NCBI GenBank assembly: GCA_033964015.1
Contig: CM066912.1
Span: 13,365,399 to 13,429,398, forward strand
DNA length: 64,000 nt
From: Scolanthus callimorphus
Taxonomy: Eukaryota > Cnidaria > Anthozoa > Actiniaria > Edwardsiidae
Direction of reading: 5' to 3'
Below are positions 54,665 to 64,000 of the stretch, one piece after another. The notes under the pieces were generated by a model, which saw only the letters and a program-made list of their open reading frames with translations, ran no database searches and was not told where the DNA came from. Each line of letters opens with the position of its first letter. The stretch's first letter is position 1. A program made the translations under genes and the position numbers.

Positions 54665-55744
54665 CCCCTTGCCAATTGGCGACCAATGGTTAAAATTTGC
54701 CATGTCGTGACAATTGAGGGGGAGGGGTGGTCTATGATAATCATGAACAGGTCATATAAGCACGTTTTGAGAACGAAGAAAATGTTAAAGGGCATATTCC
54801 AGTGGAAGGGTGTCAAGTACTTTGGTAAATGCCCTAAATAACTGCAAGGCAAATTTGAGGGGGAGGGGTGGTCTATGATAACCATGAACTGCCCTATGTA
54901 ACTGCAAGTACCATTGGACTTGAGATTGGAGGTATACCCTTGCCAATTGGTGACCAATGGTGTCAAAATTTGCCATGTCGTGAAAATTGAGGGGGAGGGG
55001 TGGTCTATGATAATCATGAACTGCCCTATGTAACTGCAAGTACCATTGGACTTGAGATTGGAGGTATACCCCTTGCCAATTGGTGACCAATGGTCAAAAT
55101 TTGCCATGTCGTGAAAATTGAGGGGGAGGGGTGGTCTATGATAATCATGAACAGGTCATATAAGCACGTTTGAGAACGAAGAAAATGTGAAAGGGCATAT
55201 TCCAGTGGAAGGGTGTCAAGTACTTTGGTAAATGCCCTAAATAACTGCAAGGCAAATTTGAGGGGGAGGGGTGGTCTATGATAACCATGAACTGCCCTAT
55301 GTAACTGCAAGTACCATTGGACTTGAGATTGGAGGTATACCCCTTGCCAATTGGTGACCAATGGTCAAAATTTGCCATGTCGTGAAAATTGAGGGGGAGG
55401 GGTGGTCTATGATAATCATGAACTGCCCTATGTAACTGCAAGTACCATAGGACTTGAGACTGGAGGTATACCCCTTGCCAATTGGCGACCAATGGTCAAA
55501 ATTTGCCATGTCGTGACAATTGAGGGGGAGGGGTGGTCTATGTTAATCATGAACTGCCCTATGTAACTGCAAGTACCATGGGACTTGAGATTGGAGTTAT
55601 ACCCCTTGCCAATTGGCGACCAATGGTCAAAATTTGCCATGTCGTGACAATTGAGGGGGAGGGGTGGTCTATGATAATCATGAACTGCCCTATGGTCCAT
55701 GGGCCAAGAGCCAAAAACGTGTCTAGAAATGAGATCTCGTAGCA

Positions 55745-57239
55745 CCCCCTGGTAGACATAGTTTAATTGGTATCAAATTAAAGCTTATTTCCCCCCATTT
55801 TCAGAATTGAGTTGTTTGCATATTTGAAGCTTGGGCGTTAGGGAGTAAGCGCGCTGTTTCTGAGGGGGGTAGGGTGGGGAAAATTTGTTCTAATTAAACT
55901 TGGTTGGAAGAGTTTTGGACAATAACTCAGCCAAACAGCAACCGAATCATTTCATACTTGCAATATATTGTTATTATATCATAAGCTGACGGATAGTGTT
56001 ATTGGAACTTCTGAGACGGTTGCCATAACAACGGACGCTTATCAGAGGACTATCAGCATTAGAAGAAACAAGATGCTTATATTATTGAAGACATAGAAGC
56101 TAACTGTAATTGCTTTTTACAATTGTCATTCACATTGAAATCGGTGACTATAGTTGAGTTATACCTTATCAGTATTGAAAATCTTTAAATTTCCAAATAA
56201 AGCTGCTATTCCTTTAAGCGTTTTTTTTTTCTTTCTAGGCACTCAATATTTCAGACTATCATGCTGAAATATTAAAATCACAATATCTCAGGGATTATAT
56301 AGCCGTTTTTAGTGAAATTTGGTCAGATGATGTAACCTTTGCCAAAATCATATTTTCCTGTTTGAAAAGCTGGAAATTTGGTTGCCATGGCAACGGATAC
56401 TAAAATTAATTATTTTTTAACATTCGCCAAAGGTATGTATCGCAAAATCTGTGCGTTTAGGCAATTAAACGCCCTAACGCCAGCTACTTCAATGGATTTT
56501 AAGAGGAAAGGGGATTTTTTTTGAATATTTGGTCTGAAACACCTTAAATTGACCAGAATGGCGCTACACATGTCATGAATCAAACACATATTGAGGCAGC
56601 AGATGCTCACACCCCTCCGACGGACACCCTTAACGCTGGGTATGTGTATTAATCAACCATTTTCTAAAAAAGATACTGTATTGTAGTGTTGGTCAGTATT
56701 TGGCGTGTGATTCTATAGAAATCAAATTCATTTTAAGCTCCTTACAGACATCTTGGGCCGCCATCTTGGATTTTCCTATTATAAATTGGGTATTCAGGTC
56801 CGAAAATAAATCTCAGTGTGTTAAAGTTTGGTCCAAGGTAAACGATAATACGGCAATTAAAGCCGATTTAAGTGTTCGAATATTTGTAATTACTTTGTAT
56901 AACTACTGCTATTTACTCGACAATTTTTTTTAAATTTAAAACGCTCAAGAAAGCTTTCTTCGCAGCCATTTTGAAGTCACATTGAATTTGGAGACTTTAT
57001 AAAGACGTGCTGATGTTTTCTTGCTCAAGCTCATGTTTATTATTATAGTTTTAATACATGCTTGAAAATCGCCATAATCTACTAGATAGATAGATAGATA
57101 GCTGCTTTTTTAGATAGCTAGATAGCTGCTTTTTTAGCTTGACAATCAAATCAAATCAAATCAAATCAAATAATATTAGTCCAAGTTTATTCCATTCTGT
57201 TCCATTCCTCGTTTTCCAATGCCATGATGCTCTGCACTC
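55745..57239. other. Non-coding
   Basis: No gene recognised. A GATA-type microsatellite lies at about 57082-57103 and TCAAA repeats at about 57147-57171. AAAGTTGCCATGGCAAC-like motifs recur (56020, 56380). Confidence 0.4.
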
Positions 57240-57283
57240 AAAACCAGGTCCGCCATTTTGGATCTGCTTTCCTTTACTTGTAA
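57240..57283 (+). promoter_or_regulatory. Possible 5' exon of the large pseudogene
   Basis: CCGCCATTTTGGATC.. leads to TTGTAAG|GTAAGAAAA, a strong donor at about 57283. An acceptor-like TTGCCATTTTAG at 57709-57720 precedes the coding start at 57810. Suggestive only. Confidence 0.3.
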
Positions 57284-57809
57284 GGTAAGAAAACGTTGTA
57301 ATCACTGTTAGAATAACCATTAATTCTATACTTTTGAGATAAGTTTACATGCTAGATTTGAAATTTATCATTTTATCAAAGAAAGAGGGTGGAAAATAGA
57401 GTTATTTACGAATAAGTGTCGTTAGTGCATCTGCAAGTACCGAACTCGGCGAACATGTGCTTCAGTTTGAAAGTCAAAACTCGGCAATAAGCCTCAATAA
57501 GCTATTGCCTTTTTGACAAAGTAAAAAAAGATGAGAAAACCTTTTTAGAACTGTTGCATTTTTATAAAAGTAAGTCAGTTTTTGGCATCTTTAAGCAAAA
57601 TTCGATTTTCGTTATCCATCGTGATTGCCTGAATTGAAAATTTGTTCGGCGTAAGTTGCCCGTAAGCCCATTATTTTTTGCAAACTATAACTATTATAAC
57701 AAAACCATTTGCCATTTTAGGTGAATTTATGTTTAACTTTACTATTTAGATTTGGGCAAGGTTCCGGCATCGTCATTATGTTGAGCGTTTGATAAAATGA
57801 AATTAGAAT

Positions 57810-58409
57810 ATGACTGAAGAAAAGGGTGAAGACCTGGGGTGGAACAAATGCTTTTGTCATGTCAGAGATGATGCAGCGGGTCCTTTAGTAAAGTTTTCAG
57901 AAACTAGTTGGAAAACATTTGAAAAGTGCGCAAGGCAGAAAGGAGATGAGATTTGGTTTGTTATGAAAGACCACTGGAATCAAGGGCCAAAAGGGTTCTA
58001 CCACAGGCAATGTTATCGGAAATATACCAACGTCGGAGATATGCGTAGAAAGCGGCTAGTTTCGTCAGATCCCGCCCTTCCCGATCCCGAATTACGAGCC
58101 TCAGAAGCACTAACACCGAAGCGTCTTCGATCAAGTGTAGATTTTGAAACGACTAAATGCATTATTTGTCAGAAAGATAAGAAGACCAAAGGTGCCCTTA
58201 GAAAGCGAGAGCCTCTTACTCTTAACACGAGCGAATATGGCAGTGCTTCTCTGATAAATGCTGCTAAAATCAGAGAAAACGAGAATGTTCTCCTACAAGT
58301 CCAAGAGCAGGACACAATCGCAAAAGAAATAAAATATCATCGTTCTTGCTACAAAAAACTTCACAAAAGCAGACACCTTAACGAAGCTCGAGAAGGAACG
58401 TTGCAGTAG
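57810..58409 (+). pseudogene. Pseudogene piece 1: tandem zinc modules
   Basis: ATG at 57810. Two modules of the same plan: CFCHVRDD .. FYHRQCYRKY (about residues 13-70), then CIICQKDKK .. KYHRSCYKKL (about 112-188). The C-x-C or C-x2-C followed far downstream by H-x3-C implies one zinc each. The frame ends at a stop after EGTLQ, but the +1 frame carries on from about 58390 (EKERCSSEDQGNQGYN), so a one-base insertion near 58388 is the likely cause. Confidence 0.7.
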
Positions 58410-59311
58410 TGAAGACCAAGGAAACCAAGGCTATAATATTGCCTTTGAAGACATTCGTGAACGTGTTCAACGAGAAGTGGTAGGAAAGAACAAAGTTATC
58501 AGCATTTCTGATCTCACATCCCAGTTTGTGAGTGGCCTTGCTGACCAAGGAATCCAGGTACCAGACTATAGGCACTCGCAAACAAAGCAGCGCTTGATCA
58601 AATGTTTTGGTAAACAGCTCTCGTTTAAGCAGCCATCAAGAAAAAATGAGGCTGAACTTTTGTATCACACAAATGCTGAGAACGGAGGTTTTGTAGAAAC
58701 AGCATTTGTGGCAATGTCTGTTTTAGATGCGAATGTCAGTAAGTTTGGCGAAGATGATATGGGTGACGTATCAAGAGATCCAGGCTTTGATAATCCAGCA
58801 AGAATGGTGTACCGGACCTCAAAGGTTCTCCGCCAGTTGCTTCTTGATGTGAAATCCTCCATGAAATGGCCTCCCGAAGCGGAAAATCTCGATGACGGTA
58901 CTTCTGTCGTTCCCTACTTAGTGTATAATATGTTGTGCTGGATGCTTTCACCGCATTGCGAGTTTAGTGAGACCAGGGTTAAAGACGTGTCTGACGACGT
59001 ACGTCGCTGCGCTCTTTCCATTTCACAAGATCTCGTCCACAGTATTACACGCGGTCGTGTTAAGACGCCTAAACATATTGTATTACCTATGGCCGTCAAA
59101 AGCTTAACTGGGAACGCTGAAGTCTTGACATTTCTTAACAGATTTGGACACGGATTATCATATAGCCAGATCATCGAAGTTGAAACATCTCTAGCCGAGA
59201 AACAGATGGCACGTGAGAGGGATGGAGTAGTGCTACCGAGTGCATGTGTACCTGGAGTGCCGGGGGTGTTTTGCTGGGACAATAATGATATACAAGAAGA
59301 GACACTGTCAG
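58390..59311 (+). pseudogene. Pseudogene piece 2: central helical region
   Basis: Open from about 58390 through the GTG at 58477 to the splice-like site TCAG|GTAGG at 59311. It has a predicted helical composition, then VETSLAEKQMARERDGVVLP and VPGVFCWDNNDIQEETLSG. The DNND stretch continues directly into GKGTTHCTNGII of the next piece if 59312-59822 is removed. Confidence 0.65.
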
Positions 59312-59314
59312 GTA

Positions 59315-59816
59315 GGTAGATAAATTAAATTCTATAGATGAGTTCATCACATGACGAGTGATCGACCCAGTAATTTTGCACCCATACCAACCAATTTTGA
59401 ACCTCTCATATAAAGCAGTTTGATTTCCATAGCGCAGCCAATTTAACACACATTCTACCCATAGACTGAAATATATGCCAGTACAAAAGTTGGGGAGATC
59501 GGAGTTAGTATCACGTCACGATCGGACCACGCCTATTTCTACTCTCACCCCAGTTTCATGCTGTACCGACATTTTTTCGATAAATGCTCTACGGTACCTC
59601 GAGATTGACTGATTGCCTACGTGTAACCGAAGTTCGACTAAATTCTACAGGCCCGATCTGAAGATATTTTAGGATTTATAAATCAGGGCTATAATTTATG
59701 TAAAATCCAGTGTTATGAATTAACATGGCAGAGTTGGTACTTCATGGTTATAAATTGAAAGTTTTTATAGCTCATTCTATTTATTCTATCATCATTACTG
59801 TGACATTTTCTCTATT
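59315..59816. mobile_element. Intron-like insertion with 9-bp direct repeats
   Basis: TGTCAGGTA occurs at 59306-59314 and 59817-59825. The left copy supplies a donor (CAG|GTA) and the right copy an acceptor (TGTCAG|), so removal of 59312-59822 restores the reading frame. Inside, about 59357-59780 is a diverged single arm of the foldback family at 24.4-25.9 kb. No terminal inverted repeats were found right at the direct repeats. Confidence 0.6.
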
Positions 59817-59822
59817 TGTCAG

Positions 59823-60589
59823 GTAAGGGTACAACCCACTGCACGAACGGAATAATAATCCAAAGGAAGCCCTTGACATGTTCTTTACCACCCACAATGA
59901 TACCCACCGAGCCTCGATCTAGGAAGCGCACTGTGACGACTGTTAGTGGTGATGTTCTTCCATATCTCTCCGGACGCCGCCAAGGCCCTCCACCAGTACA
60001 CATTAACACGCATAAAGTCATTCTCGCGGTTCCCGGTGTCTTAGATCACGCACGTTCAATCGACTTCGGGTGGATGCTCTGCAGACAACCTTTTGGAGAT
60101 ACACTGTTTGATCTTTCTCAAGACCGACGTCAGCGCATCCCATCATGGAAGGCATTTAACATGAAGTTGAGGGACGAGCCCCTCCGAGAAAGTAGCGTAG
60201 GCTACTGTCCTATTATAGAGGCGAGCCCCACAGAGCTTCCTACCGTGTATACTATCCTGAAGAAGTCATTGGAGATGGCAAATCAGCTGGAGCAACATGA
60301 TGTTATCGTCGTGTTTGATCAGGCGATTTATGCGAAGGCTCTGGAGATCCAGTGGCAAACAGAAGATGAATTTAAGCGTATTGTAACGAGAATGGGCGCA
60401 TTCCACATCATCTGTGCGTTCATGGCTGCTATTGGCAAGCGCTTCGCTGACGCTGGCCTATCAGATGTCTTGATAGAAAGTGGAGTCGTGGCATCTGGTT
60501 CCGTGTCAGGCGTACTTGAGGGTCGACATTACAATCGCGCTGTTCGTACGATTAATGTGCAGTTTTTGAAAGGGAAATATAATAGGCAT
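59823..60589 (+). pseudogene. Pseudogene piece 3: conserved core
   Basis: Joined in frame to piece 2. Motifs: GTTHCTNGIIIQ, IDFGWMLCR, DVIVVFDQAIYAKALEIQW, MGAFHIICAFMAAIGKRFAD, GSVSGVLEGRHYNRAVR. Sequence beyond HYNRAVRTIN becomes unlike the family I remember, so the exon may end near 60559 (AAT|GTGCAG) or 60590 (CATG|GTGCAA). A polypyrimidine tract and CAG acceptor end at 60653. Confidence 0.6.
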
Positions 60590-60653
60590 GGTGCAACGAT
60601 ATGAATGCGAATTTTATTAAGATTTTATTAAAATTTCATTTTCTTTTCTGCAG

Positions 60654-60753
60654 ATTGTTTATGAAGCTATGCATCAATTGTTATGGGAAGGTTTCAGGTC
60701 GTGGTTACAATCGAGCGGTCGACGTGTTAACTACGCAAGCCTCGTGAGGGATG
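60654..60753 (+). pseudogene. Pseudogene piece 4: exon cut by the TIR element
   Basis: Starts after TTTTCTGCAG and reads IVYEAMHQLLWEGFRSWLQS then SGRRVNYASLVRD, stopping at the TIR element inserted at 60754. The coding sequence resumes in the same frame at 61444. Confidence 0.6.
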
Positions 60754-61441
60754 CTCAGGTAACTTAAGGCCTGGGCGGAAGCCCAATCCAAAATGGCGGA
60801 CGTAAAACTGAGGGGGGTGGTCCATCTCTAAACCAATGCCTCTGAGGGATCCAAGCAATCTACATTTTGATACCTTTGGTCATTCTCAATCATTTTCGCC
60901 AATGTTGGTCTCTATGGCAACAAATTTATGACCTCTGACCTTAAATTTAATTTCTAGGAAAATGGCCTCTGCATTCAATGGGGATAAGTGAAATCGTTCC
61001 CCCAGAGTGCATTATAGTGTTTGTTATATAGTGTAAATTATTGATCCAACGAGGATGGCTGGAAATGTTTTTTAGATAGCTTTATTTTTGATGATGTAAT
61101 ATGATACCTCTCCTTTTCTTAAAATCTGGATAACTTGGACACCCATCCTCGTTGGAATGGTAATATACGCCCGACACTGGTCATAATAAGACCCATTGGG
61201 AAACCATTGGTATGACCCCCATCGAATGCAGAGACCTGAAAGAAAATTGTGCCTTTGTCACGCTCTTACAGGTCACGCAACCCGTTGACATGGTAACCAA
61301 ATACAAGAAATGAAACGTCTCACTGGGTGTACGAACCTTAACGAAAAACATTCTACAGAAGACATTTTGTATACCCTAGAGAATTTTTTTCAGTATTTTT
61401 CGCATTTTTTTGAAAAACACCCATGCCTTAATGTACCTGAG
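60754..61441. mobile_element. CTCAGGT-family TIR element in the coding sequence, copy D
   Basis: CTCAGGTAACTTAAGGCCTG at the left and ..CATGCCTTAATGTACCTGAG at the right; TG flanks both sides (60752-60753 and 61442-61443). Deleting the element and one TG gives an unbroken frame (GAT GTG CAG CAA). It also has CAG|GTAACT at its left end and TGTGCAG just after its right end, usable as splice sites in phase. Confidence 0.8.
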
Positions 61442-62018
61442 TGTGCAGCAAATAAGAGAGGAGATCAAACGAGAAAGCGTTGAGAAGATGTTGTCGTCAG
61501 CAGAGTTCAAGGAATTGTTTCAGCTGTACGAGCAATGAAAGAATGAGAACACTAGTCCACTCAAGACATTTTGGCTTACATATCTTGAAATGATTAGTAT
61601 CCTTCTCAGTTTTATCAGGGCTACCCGAGAAGGAAACTGCGAGCTTCACATTGAATGCGTCAGAGCAATGCTCCCTTGGTTCTTTGCATACGATCACGTA
61701 AACTACGCAAGATACCTGCCGATTTACTTGATCCAAATGCTCTCGCTGGAGGAAACACATCCTCAAGCCTATCACCAGCTAGTCCATGGAGACTTTGGAG
61801 TGCAGCGTTCATGCCAAGGTTTCACTCAAGTGCCAGTCGACCAGACCATAGAACAAACGGTCAATCGCAGCACAAAGACTAAGGGGGGCATTGTGGGCTT
61901 CAGCTTGAAAAGAGGAGCAGTACAGAAGTGGATTGCTACAGCCCATTCAAGAGCAACCTTTCTCGACAAGTGCAGACTAATGACCAGCATAGACAGCACA
62001 ACAAACCCCAAACCATAG
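61442..62018 (+). pseudogene. Pseudogene piece 5: VPVDQTIEQTVN region
   Basis: Resumes with VQQIREEIKRE; a TGA at 61536-61538 interrupts it after QLYEQ. Then TFWLTYLEMISILLSFIRAT, MLPWFFAYDHVNYARYLPIY, GDFGVQRS, VPVDQTIEQTVNRSTKTKGG and IVGFSLKRGAVQKW, highly typical of the family. It ends at a TAG (62016-62018), after which the same frame goes on. Confidence 0.75.
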
Positions 62019-62756
62019 GAGTGCGGAGCTGCAAGACTGAAGAGAGATGAGGACGACGTGGAGAAGGTAAAAGATGTAATCACCAATTGGCACCATCCTT
62101 TTCAAGAATCAGAGCACTTGATAAGCATCAGCTCTGGGCGAATTGCAAGTGAAAATGTCAAACGCGATTTGCTAGCCGCTCAGGCAAAAGGCCAAGCAGC
62201 GTTTACTACGTTTGTTGAGTCCCGACTTGTCAAAAAATCTAAGGATTTTTTCGACCCACTCACCAAACTGAAACTCGGTACGTTCTCGGAAGCCTGTATA
62301 AAACAAAAGGTCAAGTCAGGTGGTAGAGACGTTATTATCAAAGCAGATAGCAGCCTTTTTGCACGTTTACTAGTGATTGGCCAGAGCCGAGAGATAGATT
62401 TGCGAGAACTTTTGACATACGAGCTTGGTCCAATTTCATGGGCGATTGCCCTGCCAGACGGTTCTCTAGTGAAGACCAACAAGTCGGCCCTGCCCAAGGT
62501 CCTAGAAGATAACATGGAGTATGTCCAGAGGCTACCTGAGAACGCAGCCGTAATCATTGATGCTACGGCAATGCTTCAAACACTAACCCGAATACCAGAG
62601 AGATTTTCGAGCTTTGCTGAGATGGTGATAAATTTAGTACTCTCTTTAGGCGCGACGGCAAAGAGGATCGATGTCGTAGCTGATCAGTACCCAAGAATCT
62701 CTATCAAGAATTCTGAACGTTCGAGAAGAGGAATGGGTGGTCAAGAGTGTCAATGA
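62019..62756 (+). pseudogene. Pseudogene piece 6: first half of FEN/PIN-like domain
   Basis: Same frame as piece 5 after the TAG. LPDGSLVKTNKSALPKVLED, then AAVIIDATAMLQ (first acidic residue of a PIN/FEN-like site), KRIDVVADQYPRISIKNSER (second acidic motif) and RRG. The frame breaks near 62742; the -1 frame continues with ITSPDQLCPRQWKK. Confidence 0.7.
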
Positions 62757-63541
62757 AGATAACGAGTCCAGATCAGCTCTGCCCGCGTCAATGGAAGAAA
62801 GTGATGTCCAGTGGAGAAAGCAAGACGAACCTGATGCAGTTCCTGGCAAAAGAGTGGGCAACGGACAGATTTGCTGCGACGATCGCTGATCGATGTTCGT
62901 ATGTTACTCATGGCGCGAATTGCACAAAGATAACATCATCTGAAGGTAGCATCATATCCGAGCCTGTTCCAGATCTTTACAGTAACCAAGAAGAGGCCGA
63001 CACAAGGATGCTACTACCTGCATTGCACGCTTCCACGAATGGGTATAGCCAAGTTTGCATTCGCTCTTCAGATACTGACGTCGAGGTGCTTGCCTGTTTT
63101 CACCAAGAGACCATTCCTGCAGATATCCTTATTGCTAGTGGAACTCGCACAAGAGCTCGCCTGGTTAGTATCCACGCAATTCGTGCCAAATTTGGACCTG
63201 AGGTGTGCCAAGCTATGCCAGGTATGCATGCATTAACAGGCTGTGATACCGTCAGCGCATTTTATAACAAAGGGAAGAGTAAAGGTCTACAGTTGATAAG
63301 GGAAGATGAGAGATTGAGAAGGATCGTCAGCTGCCTTGGTGATCGTATACCCCCTAGAGACGATGCCATTAAGAGGCTAGAGCAATTTATTTGCTCTCGC
63401 TATGGTGCTACAGGCAGCAATAGTGTCAATGAAGCGCGTTACAACATTTTCTGCAAGAGTCGTAATCCGCAATCACATCAGCTGCCCCCAACAAGTACAG
63501 CGCTACGATTTCATATAATGCGTGCAAACTATCAATGTTAA
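62744..63541 (+). pseudogene. Pseudogene piece 7: second half of FEN/PIN-like domain
   Basis: QEEADTRMLLPALHAS, VCIRSSDTDVEVLACF and MHALTGCDTVSAFYNKGKSK give the ExxD, DxD and GCDT acidic motifs of FEN1/XPG/PIN-type metal-dependent nucleases, in the right order after the two Asp motifs of piece 6. No catalytic acid seems lost. The frame stops after RANYQC; dropping one base near 63537 would continue it. Confidence 0.75.
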
Positions 63542-63857
63542 TCTCTGGAAAAAAGCACTGACAGCGATTGTTCCCGAGCAGAGTCCTGATGGACAAGGCT
63601 GGCGGCTCGTTGACGATGAACTCGAGGTTATGTGGACTGATATTCTCCCCGCCCCAAGCGCTATAATGGAACTGATCAGCTGCAGATGCAAGACTGCATG
63701 TCAGACAATGCGTTGCTCGTGTTTGAAGATGGGACTACCATGCACCGAGGCTTGTGGTTGCCCAGATGAATGTGAAAACTGCCCTTCTGAGGATCTTGGT
63801 GAGGAGGAAGATGATGAGCAAGATGATGAGGAACAAGCTGACGGTGTGCTTGCCTAG
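63522..63857 (+). pseudogene. Pseudogene piece 8: C-terminal CXC domain
   Basis: VNLWKKAL, WRLVDDELEVMWTDILPAP, then a Cys cluster: CRCKTACQTMRCSCLKMGLP followed by CTEACGCPDECENC. This is like tesmin/TSO1 CXC domains, which bind zinc and DNA. An acidic tail (EDLGEEEDDEQDDEEQ) ends at the stop at 63857. The CXC part is intact. Confidence 0.75.
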
Positions 63858-64000
63858 TACCGAGAGAAACTATGTATTTGTCTTATATGCCATGGTTGCT
63901 GCGTTTTTCATGCAGTATTCACCTTTCGCAACTCAAATACGCCCGAAGAGAAACCCTGTAACTTGGAGAAATTAAGGTGATTCAAAGCATGTTATGTAAA
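63858..64000. other. 3' flank of the pseudogene
   Basis: Likely the start of the former 3' UTR. No polyadenylation signal is seen before the window ends. Confidence 0.4.

Larger units (their letters stand above)
52784..55700. repeat. 131-bp satellite array with insertions
   Basis: A monomer of 131 bp (GACCAATGGTCAAAATTTGC .. GAGGGGGAGGGGTGG .. CCATGGGACTTGAG .. GGTATACCCC). ACCAATGG anchors lie at 52785, 52916, 53352, 54144, 54275, 54682, 54953, 55086, 55357, 55488 and 55619; the 131-bp step is exact between undisturbed neighbours. Two monomers hold the same insert of about 105 bp (CATATAAGCACGTTT.., near 54753 and 55156), a higher-order unit of about 403 bp. Minus-strand open frames through the array arise because no frame of the monomer has stops. 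Confidence 0.9.
57810..63857 (+). pseudogene. Large zinc-module / PIN-like nuclease / CXC protein, degenerate copy
   Basis: Eight collinear coding pieces read as one protein of very roughly 1,500 residues. Order: two Cys/His zinc modules, a helical region, a conserved core with DNND and GTTHCTNGIIIQ motifs, a VPVDQTIEQTVNRST segment, a FEN/PIN-like nuclease domain, and a Cys-rich CXC domain. Breaks: frameshift near 58390, insertion/intron 59312-59822, probable intron ending 60653, TIR element 60754-61441, TGA at 61536, TAG at 62016, frameshifts near 62742 and 63537. I recall the same architecture as many uncharacterised proteins in corals, Hydra and molluscs; the function is not established. 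High copy number and nuclease-like residues suggest a mobile-element or genome-defence role. That is inference. Confidence 0.7.

Noticed and set aside
52517..55759. Many minus-strand frames up to 160 codons (GQFMIIIDHPSPSIFTTWQ)
   Set aside because: The 131-bp monomer has no stops in several frames and its length is not a multiple of three, so all frames stay open; this is satellite DNA, not a gene family.
61536..61538. TGA as selenocysteine codon
   Set aside because: The gene has a second nonsense codon, three frameshifts and a TIR insertion, so simple decay explains it.

Overview
Eukaryotic DNA, most likely an anthozoan cnidarian and probably a stony coral. The grounds are GT-AG introns, AT-rich intergenic DNA, one intact single-exon class A GPCR, and a very dense load of inverted-repeat elements, non-LTR pieces and transposon-borne genes of kinds multiplied in anthozoan genomes. 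The species call is inference. There are no prokaryotic operons, no rRNA genes, and no tRNA gene that I could recognise.

Layout. 1-5 kb: non-coding DNA with a palindromic MULE-like element (9-bp target duplication) and two other inverted-repeat elements. 5.08-7.73 kb: a CR1/L2-like LINE whose ORF1 is joined directly to the reverse transcriptase by an internal deletion. 7.7-8.7 kb: arrays of a short TTCCAGGGG motif. 8.8-17.4 kb: the best protein-coding block, a Helitron-type unit. It has a CCAAT/CRE promoter-like region, a probable first exon, a USP/USPL1-like cysteine protease, a DUF6570 + HUH Rep protein, a PIF1-type helicase and an intron-containing RPA-like OB-fold gene. Together these read as a rolling-circle replication kit: nick and join by Rep, unwind by helicase, cover single strands by RPA, plus a deubiquitinase/deSUMOylase-like accessory. 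17.5-26 kb: foldback elements, two of them nested, and a TIR family starting CTCAGGT.

26.15-32.56 kb: a 6.4-kb element bounded by TTAA duplications and AGCGTCTATGACAC inverted repeats, holding an almost identical 1,705-bp tandem duplication. 34.2-35.5 kb: the GPCR gene on the minus strand, the only likely ordinary host gene seen. 35.6-49 kb: more short elements, a LINE 3' remnant and tandem repeats, one carrying CRE palindromes. 49.2-50.0 kb: remnants of a Crypton/DUF3504-like recombinase and of a DDE transposase. 50.3-51.6 kb: a very long hairpin with a SINE-like loop. 52.8-55.7 kb: a 131-bp satellite that has trapped a hAT-like element, a 304-bp TIR element and a SINE.

57.8-63.9 kb: a degenerate copy of a large multidomain protein (two Cys/His zinc modules, a conserved core, a FEN/PIN-like nuclease domain, a C-terminal CXC domain). 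It is broken by frameshifts and stops and holds two insertions that could both be removed by splicing. The strongest leads are this family, its intron-like insertions, the protease in the Helitron-like unit, and the TTAA-bounded element with the fresh duplication.
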